This document shows, piece after piece, positions 1 through 10,532 of a stretch of 64,000 nucleotides of DNA. The position numbers were made by a program, and so were the translations under genes. The notes beneath the pieces are model-generated. The model had not been told where the DNA came from, did not search any database, and saw only the letters and a list, made by a program, of their open reading frames with translations. Source of the DNA: Pseudanabaena sp. UWO311. Lineage in GTDB: Bacteria > Cyanobacteriota > Cyanobacteriia > Pseudanabaenales > Pseudanabaenaceae. The stretch lies in NCBI RefSeq assembly GCF_006937785.1, contig NZ_SJEE01000011.1:1-64000 (forward strand), in the 5' to 3' direction. Numbering within the stretch: position 1 is the first letter of the stretch; each line of letters begins with the position of its first letter.

Positions 1-268
1 TTGTTTTTTTTTATATAGGACGCGGCGCCCCGAATGTACTACACGAAGGGGGTCGGCGGCAGCTTCAGATGTTAAAAAGAAACAGATCCCCCCCCTGAGA
101 TTTACCGCCGAGATCAAATATTAACAGATGAGATTTTTCTTGATTTGGCAGTGACATCAGAGCATTTTTTTGTGAAGGCAGGATTTTAGCCCGTTTAGTG
201 ATTAAAACAAAAAGGGGGTGGCGGTGCTTTGCACCGCCACTCTCTTTTGGTTTGCAATTATTTTGCAA

Positions 269-757
269 TTATACAGAGAGATAGTGTGGTGTGGAATCTT
301 TTAGTTCTTGCAAATAGGAATTTTTTTGTAGAAGTCGCGAATGGTTTGTGAATAAATGGATTTTGTTCCAAGAGTCGCTATAGTCGGTATCTGCGATTAA
401 GGAATCAACTAGCTCATTGGAGATCGCTTGCCAATGTGGGTTAGTGGCGATGATCGCTTGTTTCCATTGAAATGTGACCTCACTATACTCTGAGCAAATT
501 TGTCTGCTGGCATAGTTAGGGTCATGCTCAATCCAAGTTAGGCGATTAGGATTAAGCTGAAAATCCTGAATAATCTGTGTGGCAAGCTTTTCAATCTGAG
601 ATGGAATAAACCAACCAATTTCACAGTTTTGGGGTGAGACGATCACGACTTGCTGTCCAAACTGTTGATAGATAATGCGTAAATGGCATTGCAGTTGCCA
701 AATTGCAGAATCCTGACCAGTAACGTGACATTGATAAAAGAGATTGATTTTTTTCAT
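269..757 (-). CDS. hypothetical protein, 162 aa
   Basis: ORF track; no family recognised. Confidence 0.6.
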   Translation of the reverse strand: MKKINLFYQCHVTGQDSAIWQLQCHLRIIYQQFGQQVVIVSPQNCEIGWFIPSQIEKLATQIIQDFQLNPNRLTWIEHDPNYASRQICSEYSEVTFQWKQAIIATNPHWQAISNELVDSLIADTDYSDSWNKIHLFTNHSRLLQKNSYLQELKDSTPHYLSV

Positions 758-860
758 AAAGTTAAAATGTGTGACCTAAGCTGCAATATCAATCAACAGA
801 GCTTGATTTAAATCGGAATGAGGCAGGTTTTTCGATGAGAGAAAGTGCGATCGCAGATCG

Positions 861-1085
861 TCATCTTTTCAAAGTTAATTGGCTAGGTTGACAAAATCGA
901 ATATTAGCCGAAAGAATTGTGGCGCTCTCTAAAAGAAGATCTTCAATAAATCCTGCTTTTAGTTGTTGGACTTCTTGATGGCTTGTAAATGCGCCAAAGT
1001 AATATAGGCACAGAGGCTGTGCAGTCAATATTTCAATGCACCAACCTAATTCAGAGCCTGAGCTATTTAGTTGAATTTGATTCAT
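861..1085 (-). CDS. DUF1816-like small cyanobacterial protein
   Basis: GWCIEILTAQPLCLYYFGAFTSHQEVQQLKAGFIEDLL...QPSQLTL resembles the DUF1816 pattern. Confidence 0.65.
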   Translation of the reverse strand: MNQIQLNSSGSELGWCIEILTAQPLCLYYFGAFTSHQEVQQLKAGFIEDLLLESATILSANIRFCQPSQLTLKR

Positions 1086-1301
1086 GCTTTTGGTGATTTA
1101 TTTCAATAGCTAGAAAAGGCTTTTTGCCCACTCAGTCAGTCCAAGTTTTTCAAGATGTGCCCGCACTACCGCTTTAAAGATTAAAAATAAAAAATGAGGA
1201 AATTCTGTAGGTAGTGAAATATTTTCTGAAAATGCTTTGTGCTGAAATAAAAATCAATATTTTTGGAAAAAGTATTGCCATGCGATTTATAGCCAATGCT
1301 A

Positions 1302-1691
1302 CTACCAGCCTAAAATCTTGGTGATTTGACCGACGAGCTTAATCGCACTAAAGGGTTTGGCGATCGCGCCTTTGACTCCCAGTTGAGAGAGTTTTTGGGT
1401 TTCAAGCAGATCTAAACGAGCGGTAATAAGTACTATAGGGATATCAGCAAGTTGAGGATCGGCTTTTAAATTTTTGAGGAAGGTAAACCCATCCATATTT
1501 GGCATCATCATATCCAGCAAAATTGCATCAGGTTTAGCCTTAGCTACTGCTGCTAATCCTTCATCGCCAGAAGCTGCGAGTGCTGGTCGCCAATTGCTGA
1601 AATTTTCTATACAAGCCTCTACAATTTGGAGAATGTAATCTTCATCATCAATCAATAAAATCGTTTTACTAGATGCCTGTTGCGTTTCCAT
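1302..1691 (-). CDS. single-domain response regulator
   Basis: REC signatures LLIDDED, ILLDMMMPNMDG, KPF. Confidence 0.9.
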   Translation of the reverse strand: METQQASSKTILLIDDEDYILQIVEACIENFSNWRPALAASGDEGLAAVAKAKPDAILLDMMMPNMDGFTFLKNLKADPQLADIPIVLITARLDLLETQKLSQLGVKGAIAKPFSAIKLVGQITKILGW

Positions 1692-1768
1692 GTTGAAGCC
1701 AATGTTGTCTTCTAATTACTAATCTCTAGTGTAAAAAATAAAAATGAGGACAATCTGAGAGAGCGTAA

Positions 1769-2143
1769 TTACCAACCGAGCATCTCGGCAATTTGATCAG
1801 AAATTTTGAGCGGCTCAAAGGGCTTCGCAATTGTCCCTGCTACGCCTAATTGGGCAAAACGTTCGCGATCGCTTACTTGTACCTTCGCGGTTAAGAAGAT
1901 TACGGGAATATTTTGAGTAGCTGGATTATTTTGTAAGTTTTGATAGACAGTGATGCCATCCATTATGGGCATCATCACATCAAGGAGAATTGCGTCAGGC
2001 TTGAGGGTTTCCACAATGCTAAGTCCTGCTTTGCCAGAATTAGCCACTTGCACCTTCCATCCTTTAAAGCTTTCTAGACATACAGCAATAACTTCCGCAA
2101 TATTTGGCTCGTCATCAATAAGTAAAATTGATTTGGTAGTCAT
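1769..2143 (-). CDS. single-domain response regulator
   Basis: REC signatures LLIDDEP, ILLDVMMPIMDG, TAK, KPF. Confidence 0.9.
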   Translation of the reverse strand: MTTKSILLIDDEPNIAEVIAVCLESFKGWKVQVANSGKAGLSIVETLKPDAILLDVMMPIMDGITVYQNLQNNPATQNIPVIFLTAKVQVSDRERFAQLGVAGTIAKPFEPLKISDQIAEMLGW

Positions 2144-2200
2144 AAATCTAGAACCTCCTCTTAGGATTGCAAATCAAATAACTTATGTGATTTAAAGCCC

Positions 2201-2241
2201 AATAATTGTTGAGTCGAGCGAAGCTCGACTCAACAATTATT
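2201..2241. repeat. perfect 19-bp inverted repeat with GAA loop
   Basis: aataattgttgagtcgagc-gaa-gctcgactcaacaattatt. Confidence 0.9.
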
Positions 2242-2247
2242 AGTTCC

Positions 2248-4719
2248 TTAGCTTATGCGATGGGGAATGGTAAACGAAAAAGTACTACCTTCTGACAATA
2301 CACTCTCTACCCAAATCTTGCCACCATGTTGTTGGACAATGCTGCGACAGATCGCCAAACCTAAACCTGTGCCTCCCATTTGGCGGGAATCGGAAGCATC
2401 TACTTGGTTAAAGCGCTCGAAAATGCTTTCTAGATGTTCTTCGGGAATACCACGACCGCGATCGCATACTCGAAACACTATCTCATTGGCAATGTGTTCG
2501 GCTTCAAGTTGCACTTGACTTTGAGGTGGCGAGAACTTAATGGCATTGCTGAGTAAATTAACTAAGGTTTGGACAAGGCGATCGCGATCGGCAAAGACTT
2601 GCTGTGGCTGGACATTACATAATATTTCGATCTGGCTTTCGGCAGCGAACGCCTGCATCGTTTCGAGCGTCTGCTGACATAGCTCAACCACATCATACCA
2701 ATTGCGATCGAGCGTGACTTTGCTGGATTCTAAACGCTCTAAGTCCAGAATGTCATTGACTAGACGAACTAATCTTTCGGTGTCTGAGGAGGCAATATTG
2801 AGCATGTTTTTGGCGGTTTCAGGTCGATTAGCTAATACACCCGAAGAGAGCAAGCCTAAAGCGCCCCGAATTGAAGCTAAAGGAGTTCTGAGTTCATGGC
2901 TAACAATAGAAATAAATTCACTTTTGATGCGTTCAACTCTCGATTTCTCCGTAATATCTTCACCAATGCTCAGTGACCCAATAATTTCGTTTTTTTGATT
3001 CCGAAGGAGCGTATTATTCCAAGCAATTATTCTTTCGTCACCCCCTTTCGTCACAATCGCATTTTGATAATATTGATGAAAGTCCTTATTCAACATATCG
3101 GCAAAATCTTCTTTGATCACGACTTGATCAATCTGAGGTAAAAAATTCGAGTGCCAATCTTTTCCAATTACTTCATCGAGATCATAGCCTGTAACATTCA
3201 GGAAAAAGGGATTGACATACTCCACTTCTCCTTGACAATTCAATCCAATAATGACTAAGCGAACATCATCCAGTAACGATTGCCAACGACGGTTTGATTC
3301 TAGGAGAGCTATTTCATTTAGTTTGTTCTGCGTAATGTCATAGAAGATCGATAGTATCGTGGCAATTTCGCCATCTGGAGCATATTCAGGAATGAGATGA
3401 GCGCGATAATATCCCATGCCCTGATCTTCTGGGAATGGATAATCGATTTCATATCGCTGGTCTTTACCTGTTTCGAGTAATTTTTGAACAGCAGATTCCA
3501 GCATAGATACATTCTTCTCAGGGAATCCCATTTCTCGAAGGGTTTTGCCCAGAAATTCCTCAGCGGGAATACCTGTAGCTCTTTCTATGGCTCGATTAAC
3601 GTAGAGGTGTCGCTGTTGTAGGTCGAGGCGCATAGTCACGTTTGGTGAATTCTCAGCGAGAGCAATAAATTCTTGTTGACGTTGAAAAAGCTCGGCAGTA
3701 CGCTCAATCACACGATTTTCTAATTCAGCATTGCTTTTTTGGAGATTTTGATAGAGTTCAGCTTGTTGCAATGCGATCGCAAGTTGTACCGATAATTGCT
3801 GAAGTAAGCGAATATCTGACTCTTGCCAAATCCGTGGAGACTCACATTGATGGGCGATGAGCAAGCCCCATAACGTATGAGTTTGATTGTCTGTGATCAG
3901 AATTGGCAAGACTAAATTTGCCCTGATCTGAAACTGTTCCATTAGTTTCAGATGGCATTCATGTAAGTTAGCCGTATAAACATCGAAAGTTGAGAAAACT
4001 CGTCCCTCTCGGTATGCCCCACCGAGATTTTCTTGAAAACAGCACTCGTCAATGTGTTGATTGAGACAGGATATCCATGGCGAGAGAACTGACTCTGCGA
4101 CAACCGTTCCACTCATATCAGGATTGAACTGATAAATAATGGAGCGATCGGCATTTAAAAAGGCTCGTACTTCTTGAACAATTGAGTTGGCAATATCTCC
4201 TATATTCAGATATTTCCGAATACGGAGCGCAATGTTGGCAATTAAAATTTCCTGCTGTTGCGATCGCTTTAATTGGCGATCGAGGGTAAGGCGATCAGCA
4301 ACTTGATTAACGCGATTGATCATCGCAGCCACAGTAATCGATCCTTTTACCAGATAATCTGAAGCCCCTAATCTCATTGCCTGTAAAATCTTTTCATTTT
4401 CAGAACCTGTGAGCGCGATCGTGCCTACCCCCAAATTTTCTGAGGTTATTGTTTGTAATAGTTCCAATCCATCGCCATCGGGAAGTTCGCAATCAATAAG
4501 GACAATATCGGGATTTTGCGATCGCCATAGCTCTAATCCTGCCTCTAGGATGTCTGCTTCCAGAAAATGATAGAGATGCGATTTATCCGATTGCAGATAG
4601 CCCATGTAGGTAGCGCGATCATCATCCACGATCAGCACAGTTAAAATCGCGGCTGATGATTGAGAAAAGTCAGCATTTCTATGGATTTGGGAAATTGGGA
4701 GCGGCGAAGATGGTGGCAT
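2248..4719 (-). CDS. hybrid histidine kinase: REC-GAF(cyanobacteriochrome-like)-PAS-PAS-HisKA-HATPase
   Basis: REC LIVDDDR/VLIDCELPDGDG; GAF with ...ECHLKLMEQFQIRANLVLPIL; His[15 protein letters not shown]; HATPase NLLSNAIKFSP, GTGLGLAI. Confidence 0.9.
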   Translation of the reverse strand: MPPSSPLPISQIHRNADFSQSSAAILTVLIVDDDRATYMGYLQSDKSHLYHFLEADILEAGLELWRSQNPDIVLIDCELPDGDGLELLQTITSENLGVGTIALTGSENEKILQAMRLGASDYLVKGSITVAAMINRVNQVADRLTLDRQLKRSQQQEILIANIALRIRKYLNIGDIANSIVQEVRAFLNADRSIIYQFNPDMSGTVVAESVLSPWISCLNQHIDECCFQENLGGAYREGRVFSTFDVYTANLHECHLKLMEQFQIRANLVLPILITDNQTHTLWGLLIAHQCESPRIWQESDIRLLQQLSVQLAIALQQAELYQNLQKSNAELENRVIERTAELFQRQQEFIALAENSPNVTMRLDLQQRHLYVNRAIERATGIPAEEFLGKTLREMGFPEKNVSMLESAVQKLLETGKDQRYEIDYPFPEDQGMGYYRAHLIPEYAPDGEIATILSIFYDITQNKLNEIALLESNRRWQSLLDDVRLVIIGLNCQGEVEYVNPFFLNVTGYDLDEVIGKDWHSNFLPQIDQVVIKEDFADMLNKDFHQYYQNAIVTKGGDERIIAWNNTLLRNQKNEIIGSLSIGEDITEKSRVERIKSEFISIVSHELRTPLASIRGALGLLSSGVLANRPETAKNMLNIASSDTERLVRLVNDILDLERLESSKVTLDRNWYDVVELCQQTLETMQAFAAESQIEILCNVQPQQVFADRDRLVQTLVNLLSNAIKFSPPQSQVQLEAEHIANEIVFRVCDRGRGIPEEHLESIFERFNQVDASDSRQMGGTGLGLAICRSIVQQHGGKIWVESVLSEGSTFSFTIPHRIS

Positions 4720-4723
4720 GGGT

Positions 4724-6331
4724 TCAGGAAATATTGCTAGAAAATATTTTTGGTGATTGGCGACGGCGTTCTAAACGGCTGAGAATGCGAGTATACAAAT
4801 CTTCCTCCACAATTGGCTTGCTGAGATAATCATCAGCGCCAGCGATAAACAATTGACGGATTGTTTCCCGATCGCTATGGGCTGACAAAAACACAATCGG
4901 TAAATCTTGCCATAGCGAAGAGATTCGCATGGATTGACACAAATCCATACCATTACAGTCTGGCATGATCAAATCCAAAATTAGTAGGTCTGGAGAAGTT
5001 GCTTCCAAAACCTGCCAAAATTGTTGGGGATTTTGCAAAGTGATCACCTCAAGATCCCAACGCTCCAGTAAAACCCGCAAAATATTCAGGATATGAGGAT
5101 CGTCATCAACAATCATTACTTTCGAGCGATCGCCTTGCTGTTGTCTCAGGTAATGAGGTTGGGGCTGAGATTTAGAAAGGATAGGAGTTGCGCTTTTAGA
5201 TGAGTCACAAACACTTACTTCTAAATTGGTAATCAATTGCAGCAACATCGCCGTATCGGACTGAGCTAAAGTAAAATCACTTTTGAGCATCTGCTCGATC
5301 TGAAATGCGATCGCCGATCCTTCTGGAAAACCTAATGAACCCATCGATCCAATGAGCCGATGCGCCTCCATATATCCGTCATAGCGCAAATCTGGATCTA
5401 AGTTGCCCTGATTCAAAGCGATCGCTACTCGCTGTAAAAGGGCGATCGATTCTGGCAAAATTGCGATTAACTTCTTAGTCACAATCGCAATTACCTCCAG
5501 CACTCGCGTTTTATCTATCTGCGGTAAGGTTTCATCAGGTAAAGGATTTGACACTACCGTGTGAACGATAGGTAGATCCATAGCTTGAACAGGCGCAGGT
5601 TTGAGGCGATATCCCAATCCATATAATGTCTCAATTGGATCTATAGGCAGTCCTGCCACCTTCAGCTTTTTACGTAATCCCTTAATGTGCGTAGTCACTG
5701 CCTCCTCACCAGGAAACTCTCCTGCCGACCACACCTGATCGATCAAACCACTACGGCTAAATACTTGTTGGGGATGTCTGAGAAACAGCTCTAATAGCCG
5801 ATATTCCTTGTGAGTGAAGCGCAAAGGTTTCTGCTTATAAGTAACTGTATTCGTTCTAAGATCCAGAAGGAGATGCTCCCATGTTAATTCTTGGGAGAGC
5901 GTATCGCGATCGCTATAGCGACGTAATAGCGCCCGAATCCGTGCAATTAACTCCTGAAATTCATAGGGCTTAACCATATAGTCATCGGCTCCTGCCTCCA
6001 ACCCCATCACTCGATCGTTTGTACTATCCTTTGCTGTTAGCAATAGCACGGGGGCATTGTGACCAGCGGCGCGAAGCTTGGTACATAGCTCGATACCATC
6101 GCTATCAGGCAACATAATATCGAGAATGATCAAATCGTAGGTATAGGTCTCGATGTATTGCCACGCAGTCTTAGCATTGAGAGCGGAATCAATTGTGTAA
6201 TGCGACTCTGCTAGTAGCTGCGAAAGTAGCTCCGTAGAATGTAGATCGTCTTCAACCAGTAAGATTTTCAAAATTTTTTCCTGTAAAACATGAATCTGCA
6301 TGACTGGTAAGAATGCTTTATAGCAAAGCAA
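4724..6331 (-). CDS. multi-domain response regulator REC-wHTH(OmpR)-Hpt-REC
   Basis: REC LLVEDDLH/LIILDIMLPDSDG; OmpR-type wHTH (FTHKEYRLLELFLRHPQQVFSRSGLIDQVW...GLGYRL); Hpt EAHRLIGSMGSLGF; C-terminal REC VMIVDDDPH/LLILDLIMPDCNG. Confidence 0.88.
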   Translation of the reverse strand: MLCYKAFLPVMQIHVLQEKILKILLVEDDLHSTELLSQLLAESHYTIDSALNAKTAWQYIETYTYDLIILDIMLPDSDGIELCTKLRAAGHNAPVLLLTAKDSTNDRVMGLEAGADDYMVKPYEFQELIARIRALLRRYSDRDTLSQELTWEHLLLDLRTNTVTYKQKPLRFTHKEYRLLELFLRHPQQVFSRSGLIDQVWSAGEFPGEEAVTTHIKGLRKKLKVAGLPIDPIETLYGLGYRLKPAPVQAMDLPIVHTVVSNPLPDETLPQIDKTRVLEVIAIVTKKLIAILPESIALLQRVAIALNQGNLDPDLRYDGYMEAHRLIGSMGSLGFPEGSAIAFQIEQMLKSDFTLAQSDTAMLLQLITNLEVSVCDSSKSATPILSKSQPQPHYLRQQQGDRSKVMIVDDDPHILNILRVLLERWDLEVITLQNPQQFWQVLEATSPDLLILDLIMPDCNGMDLCQSMRISSLWQDLPIVFLSAHSDRETIRQLFIAGADDYLSKPIVEEDLYTRILSRLERRRQSPKIFSSNIS

Positions 6332-6337
6332 AGCGTC

Positions 6338-6919
6338 TTAAAAAATGTCTTCCCAGCTAAATACTATGTCAGGGAAGACAAGCATTGCCAAAGTTTCATT
6401 TTGTTCATAGCGCTGCATCCGCTTATATCCTGATACAGATGGTTGTGAATATCCTTCTACTACTTTTTTATTCACATCGAATAGCCACATCTCTGGAATC
6501 CCATTCGCTGCGTAAAGAGTGTTTTTGACATCACGGTCATAGGCGAGAGTGCTATCTGCCACCTCAATAATCAACAAAATATCATCAGACGTAGGCAAAG
6601 CCTCAGCATAAAAATCATCACGCCATTTGAGGATCGCCAAATCGGGCTGCGGTTCAGAATGATCGCCAAGGCGAATTGGATTCTGTGTCCAGATAAAAGC
6701 TTGATTACCTAACTTGATTTGAAAAGCTCTAGATGTTTTCGCCACACAAGCTGCATGTTTCCTGCCAATGGGCGACATTACTCTGATTTCTCCGTTAATT
6801 AGTTCAAGGCGATCGCTTTCAGCAAATACTCCTGCTTCGAGCATCAGCTCATATTGCTGCACCGTGAACTTATGAACATTAGACGTAAAGCTTGGCGTAA
6901 TTAATTGAGCTGTCATCAT
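6338..6919 (-). CDS. Uma2 family (DUF820) putative endonuclease
   Basis: LELINGEIRVMSPIGRKH..., QPDLAILKW, LIIEVADSTLAYDRDVK. Confidence 0.9.
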   Translation of the reverse strand: MMTAQLITPSFTSNVHKFTVQQYELMLEAGVFAESDRLELINGEIRVMSPIGRKHAACVAKTSRAFQIKLGNQAFIWTQNPIRLGDHSEPQPDLAILKWRDDFYAEALPTSDDILLIIEVADSTLAYDRDVKNTLYAANGIPEMWLFDVNKKVVEGYSQPSVSGYKRMQRYEQNETLAMLVFPDIVFSWEDIF

Positions 6920-6994
6920 GTTTCACCTAGGATTGGTGGATTTTTATTGGACGAAAGGTGCGACAAGCGCACCCTCTTGGTTGTTGCATAAACT

Positions 6995-7201
6995 TTATTG
7001 CATAGATTTTCGAGCAAGACTGACTGCTTTGACAAAGCTATAGACACCTACAGGTAAGCTGATGAGCAAAATTGCCCAAGTCAAAGCAAAGCCAAAATCT
7101 GGCGCACCGTATGACAATTCATAAATACAACCAACAAAGGCGATCGCCGCCACAATCGAGATAAGCAAGATTAATTGAGCTTTTATATAATCGGGTGACA
7201 T
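6995..7201 (-). CDS. small two-TM hypothetical membrane protein
   Basis: two hydrophobic segments in the ORF. Confidence 0.6.
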   Translation of the reverse strand: MSPDYIKAQLILLISIVAAIAFVGCIYELSYGAPDFGFALTWAILLISLPVGVYSFVKAVSLARKSMQ

Positions 7202-7237
7202 AAGTTAGATTAGGGCTTGATGTTTAGTATTATTAAG

Positions 7238-7276
7238 TATGAAGGTGAGCAGCGCATAGCGTTGCTCACCTTCATA
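7238..7276. repeat. 18-bp inverted repeat (one mismatch, ATA loop) between divergent genes
   Basis: tatgaaggtgagcagcgc-ata-gcgttgctcaccttcata. Confidence 0.85.
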
Positions 7277-7298
7277 TTCGCATATAGACTGATACGTG

Positions 7299-9878
7299 AT
7301 GGAAACCAGATATAACCCCCAGCAGATCGAACCCAAATGGCAAAAAGTTTGGGCAGAGAAACAACTTGACAAAGTAAGCAATGATGCAATTGGTGCAGAC
7401 AAAAAGAAATTCTATGCGCTGTCAATGTTTCCCTACCCATCGGGTGATCTGCACATGGGGCATGTCCGCAATTACACGATCACCGATGTAATTGCCCGTT
7501 ACAAAAGAATGCAGGGCTATCAAGTGTTGCACCCGATGGGCTGGGATGCTTTCGGGTTGCCTGCGGAAAATGCAGCGATCGATCGCAATACCCATCCTGC
7601 GAAATGGACTTACGCGAATATCGACAATATGCGATCGCAGCTTCAGCAAGTGGGTTTGTCCTACGACTGGGATCGCGAATTAGCAACTTGTTCGCCCGAC
7701 TATTACAAATGGACACAATGGATCTTTTTGCAATTTTTGGAAGCGGGTTTGGCTTATCAAAAAGAAGCAAAAGTTAACTGGGACCCGATCGATCAAACCG
7801 TAATTGCGAATGAGCAGGTGGATAGTGAAGGCAGATCTTGGCGATCGGGTGCGATCGTTGAGAAGCGCAAATTGCGTCAATGGTTCTTAAAAATTACTGA
7901 CTACGCCGAACAACTTTTGCAAGATTTGGACAAGCTCACCGACTGGCCCTCTAATGTCAAGATCATGCAAGCCAACTGGATCGGTAAATCCACAGGCGCA
8001 GAGCTAAGTTTTCCCATTGTTGGCTGTGACGAAAAAATCACTGTATTCACCACACGCCCTGACACAGTTTACGGTGTGAGTTATGTCGTGCTTGCTCCAG
8101 AACATCCACTAGTTGAGACATTGACCAGCAGTGCTCAAAAAGAATCCGTTGAAGCATTCATTCAAGAAGTCAAAAATCTTAGCGAAATCGATCGCACCTC
8201 AGATGATCGCCCTAAACGTGGCGTAGCGATCGGCGCAAGTGTAGTTAATCCATTTACTGGAAAAGAAGTCCCAATTTGGATTGCGGACTATGTTCTATTT
8301 GAATATGGAACAGGCGCAGTTATGGGAGTTCCAGCCCATGATGTCCGCGATTTTGCCTTTGCAAAACAATACAATCTTCCTATTCAAACGGTAATCATCT
8401 CTAACTCCCCTCTCCCTATGGGAGAGGGGCAGGGGGTGAGGGAATCCGCTTACACCGAAGCAGGAATCATGACCAATTCGGGCAGCTTTGACGGATTGGA
8501 TTCCGTAACTGCGAAAACCAAAATCATCGAACTCGCGGAAGTAAACCAATGGGGAACCGCCAAAATCACCTATCGCTTGCGTGATTGGTTGATTTCCCGC
8601 CAAAGATATTGGGGCTGTCCAATTCCCGTAATTCACTGTCCTAGTTGCGGCATCGTTCCCGTCCCTCATGCTGACTTACCGATCGCCTTGCCAGAGGATG
8701 TCGAACTTACAGGTCGTGGCGCGTCACCTCTCGCCCAATTGGACTCTTGGGTAAATGTCCCTTGTCCTAAATGTGGCACAGCCGCCAAGCGCGAAACTGA
8801 CACGATGGATACCTTCATCGATTCCTCTTGGTATTTCTTGCGATTTGCCGATGCGAGGAACGATCAAGAAATAGGCGATCGCGCTGCTATCAATAACTGG
8901 ATGCCCGTCGATCAATATGTGGGCGGTGTAGAACATGCGATTTTACACTTGCTCTATTCGCGATTTATGACTAAGGTTTTACGCGATCGGGGATTGCTTA
9001 ATTTCGATGAGCCATTTGCGCGATTGTTGACTCAGGGGATGGTGCAGGGCTTAACCTACATGAACCCCAACAAAGGCGGCAAAGACAAATGGATTCCATC
9101 TTCACAGGTCAATCCCCAAGATCCCAAAGATCCCAAAACGGGAGAACCTTTGCAAGCGCTCTTTGCCACGATGTCTAAATCTAAGGGGAATGGGGTATCT
9201 CCTGAAGTGGCGATCGCTAAATATGGAGCTGATACTTTGCGAATGTTCACGCTCTTTAAAGCGCCTCCTGAAAAAGATTTGGAATGGGAAGATGCCGATG
9301 TCGAAGGTCAACAACGCTTTTTAAATCGCGTTTGGCGCTTAGTTACTAGCTTTGCGGAAACTAAACAGAACGGCATTTCTAAAAAAGTTGATAAGAATCT
9401 GCGTCGCGCTATCCACATCGCGATCAAGGAAGTTTCCGAAGATTTCGATGGTGGCTATCAACTGAATACTGCCATTTCAGAAATGATGAAGCTTAGCAAT
9501 GCTTTGCAAGATGCCGAAGATAAGAGTTCCGCAACGTTCCTAGAAGGAATCGAAACTCTCTTAACTTTACTTGCTCCCTTTGCGCCACACATCGCCGAGG
9601 AACTTTGGTCACTCATTGGATATGAAGACTCAATTCATTTACAGCCTTGGCTGACCCATGATCCAGAAGCGCTTACCGTTGATGAGATTACGCTCGTAAT
9701 TCAAATCAATGGCAAAGTGCGTGGCAGTCTTCAAGTGCCGTCTAGCGCTAGCAATGATAAGCAAGCCTTGGAAGAGTATGCTCGTAGTTCAAGTGCTGCC
9801 CAGAAGTATCTCGAAGGTAAGGAGATTAAGAAGGTGATTGCAGTTCCCGGAAAGTTGGTGAATTTTGTAGTTGTCTAG
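7299..9878 (+). CDS. leuS: leucyl-tRNA synthetase
   Basis: [43 protein letters not shown]; start placed at METRYNP. Confidence 0.97.
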   Translation: METRYNPQQIEPKWQKVWAEKQLDKVSNDAIGADKKKFYALSMFPYPSGDLHMGHVRNYTITDVIARYKRMQGYQVLHPMGWDAFGLPAENAAIDRNTHPAKWTYANIDNMRSQLQQVGLSYDWDRELATCSPDYYKWTQWIFLQFLEAGLAYQKEAKVNWDPIDQTVIANEQVDSEGRSWRSGAIVEKRKLRQWFLKITDYAEQLLQDLDKLTDWPSNVKIMQANWIGKSTGAELSFPIVGCDEKITVFTTRPDTVYGVSYVVLAPEHPLVETLTSSAQKESVEAFIQEVKNLSEIDRTSDDRPKRGVAIGASVVNPFTGKEVPIWIADYVLFEYGTGAVMGVPAHDVRDFAFAKQYNLPIQTVIISNSPLPMGEGQGVRESAYTEAGIMTNSGSFDGLDSVTAKTKIIELAEVNQWGTAKITYRLRDWLISRQRYWGCPIPVIHCPSCGIVPVPHADLPIALPEDVELTGRGASPLAQLDSWVNVPCPKCGTAAKRETDTMDTFIDSSWYFLRFADARNDQEIGDRAAINNWMPVDQYVGGVEHAILHLLYSRFMTKVLRDRGLLNFDEPFARLLTQGMVQGLTYMNPNKGGKDKWIPSSQVNPQDPKDPKTGEPLQALFATMSKSKGNGVSPEVAIAKYGADTLRMFTLFKAPPEKDLEWEDADVEGQQRFLNRVWRLVTSFAETKQNGISKKVDKNLRRAIHIAIKEVSEDFDGGYQLNTAISEMMKLSNALQDAEDKSSATFLEGIETLLTLLAPFAPHIAEELWSLIGYEDSIHLQPWLTHDPEALTVDEITLVIQINGKVRGSLQVPSSASNDKQALEEYARSSSAAQKYLEGKEIKKVIAVPGKLVNFVVV
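8405..8443. repeat. REP-like palindromic element inside leuS
   Basis: cccctctccc-tat-gggagagggg followed by cagggggtgaggg; encodes [13 protein letters not shown] in frame. Confidence 0.85.
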
Positions 9879-9905
9879 GCTTTTACATCTGAACTTTGCC
9901 TAACC

Positions 9906-9960
9906 AATCCCAATAATTTTAAAAGGTTTACAGAGTAAGCTTTTTAAAATTATTGGGATT
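9906..9960 (+). terminator. leuS terminator-like hairpin
   Basis: aatcccaataattttaaaa / ttttaaaattattgggatt, followed by a T-run. Confidence 0.75.
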
Positions 9961-10021
9961 TTTGCGTTTTAAAAACTCTCATGTATAATGTTTGTATTAC
10001 AACGCATTATTTGATAATACG

Positions 10022-10270
10022 ATGTCAACTATAGCTAAGGAAACGATTACCTTTCGGCTCGATCGCACAAAGCGTGAAGCATTAGATGCGATCGCTAAGG
10101 AACTAGATCGCGATCGCTCTTACCTGTTGAATGAGGCGATCGAGAACTATATTGAAATTTATAAGTGGCAGATTGCGGAAATTAATTTAGCGATCGCTGA
10201 GGCAGATGCTGAAGATTTTGCCAGTGATGAAGATGTAGATATTATGTTTGGGCGCTTGAATGAAGGTTAG
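10022..10270 (+). CDS. ribbon-helix-helix (CopG/ParD-like) antitoxin
   Basis: ETITFRLDRTKREALDAIAKELDRDRSYLLNEAIENYI. Confidence 0.85.
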   Translation: MSTIAKETITFRLDRTKREALDAIAKELDRDRSYLLNEAIENYIEIYKWQIAEINLAIAEADAEDFASDEDVDIMFGRLNEG

Positions 10271-10532
10271 GTGGTTACGCAAAGCCCTACATAATCTAGA
10301 AGTGATTCATGAATATATTGCTAGAGACAATCCAGAGGCAGCTTTAAAATTGGTAATCAAGATTCGCAGTGCCGTGAAGCAATTGGAAACTTTTCCAGAA
10401 ATGGGACGTGTTGGGCGAGTAAAGGAGACAAGAGAAATTGTGGTCAATCCTTATTTCATCGTGTATCGAGTTAATGGAAGTTTTGTCGATATTTTGCGAA
10501 TATTACATTCAGCGAGAAAGTTTCCAGATTAG
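10260..10532 (+). CDS. ParE/RelE family toxin
   Basis: RWLRKALHNLEVIHEYIARDNPEAA...FPEMGRVGRVKETREIVVNPYFIVYRV...ILHSARKFPD; overlaps the antitoxin. Confidence 0.92.
   Translation: MKVRWLRKALHNLEVIHEYIARDNPEAALKLVIKIRSAVKQLETFPEMGRVGRVKETREIVVNPYFIVYRVNGSFVDILRILHSARKFPD

Noticed and set aside
65-268. 67-aa minus-strand ORF at the window start
   Set aside because: Low-complexity, overlaps a GC-rich hairpin (218-240) and has no recognisable family; likely spurious.
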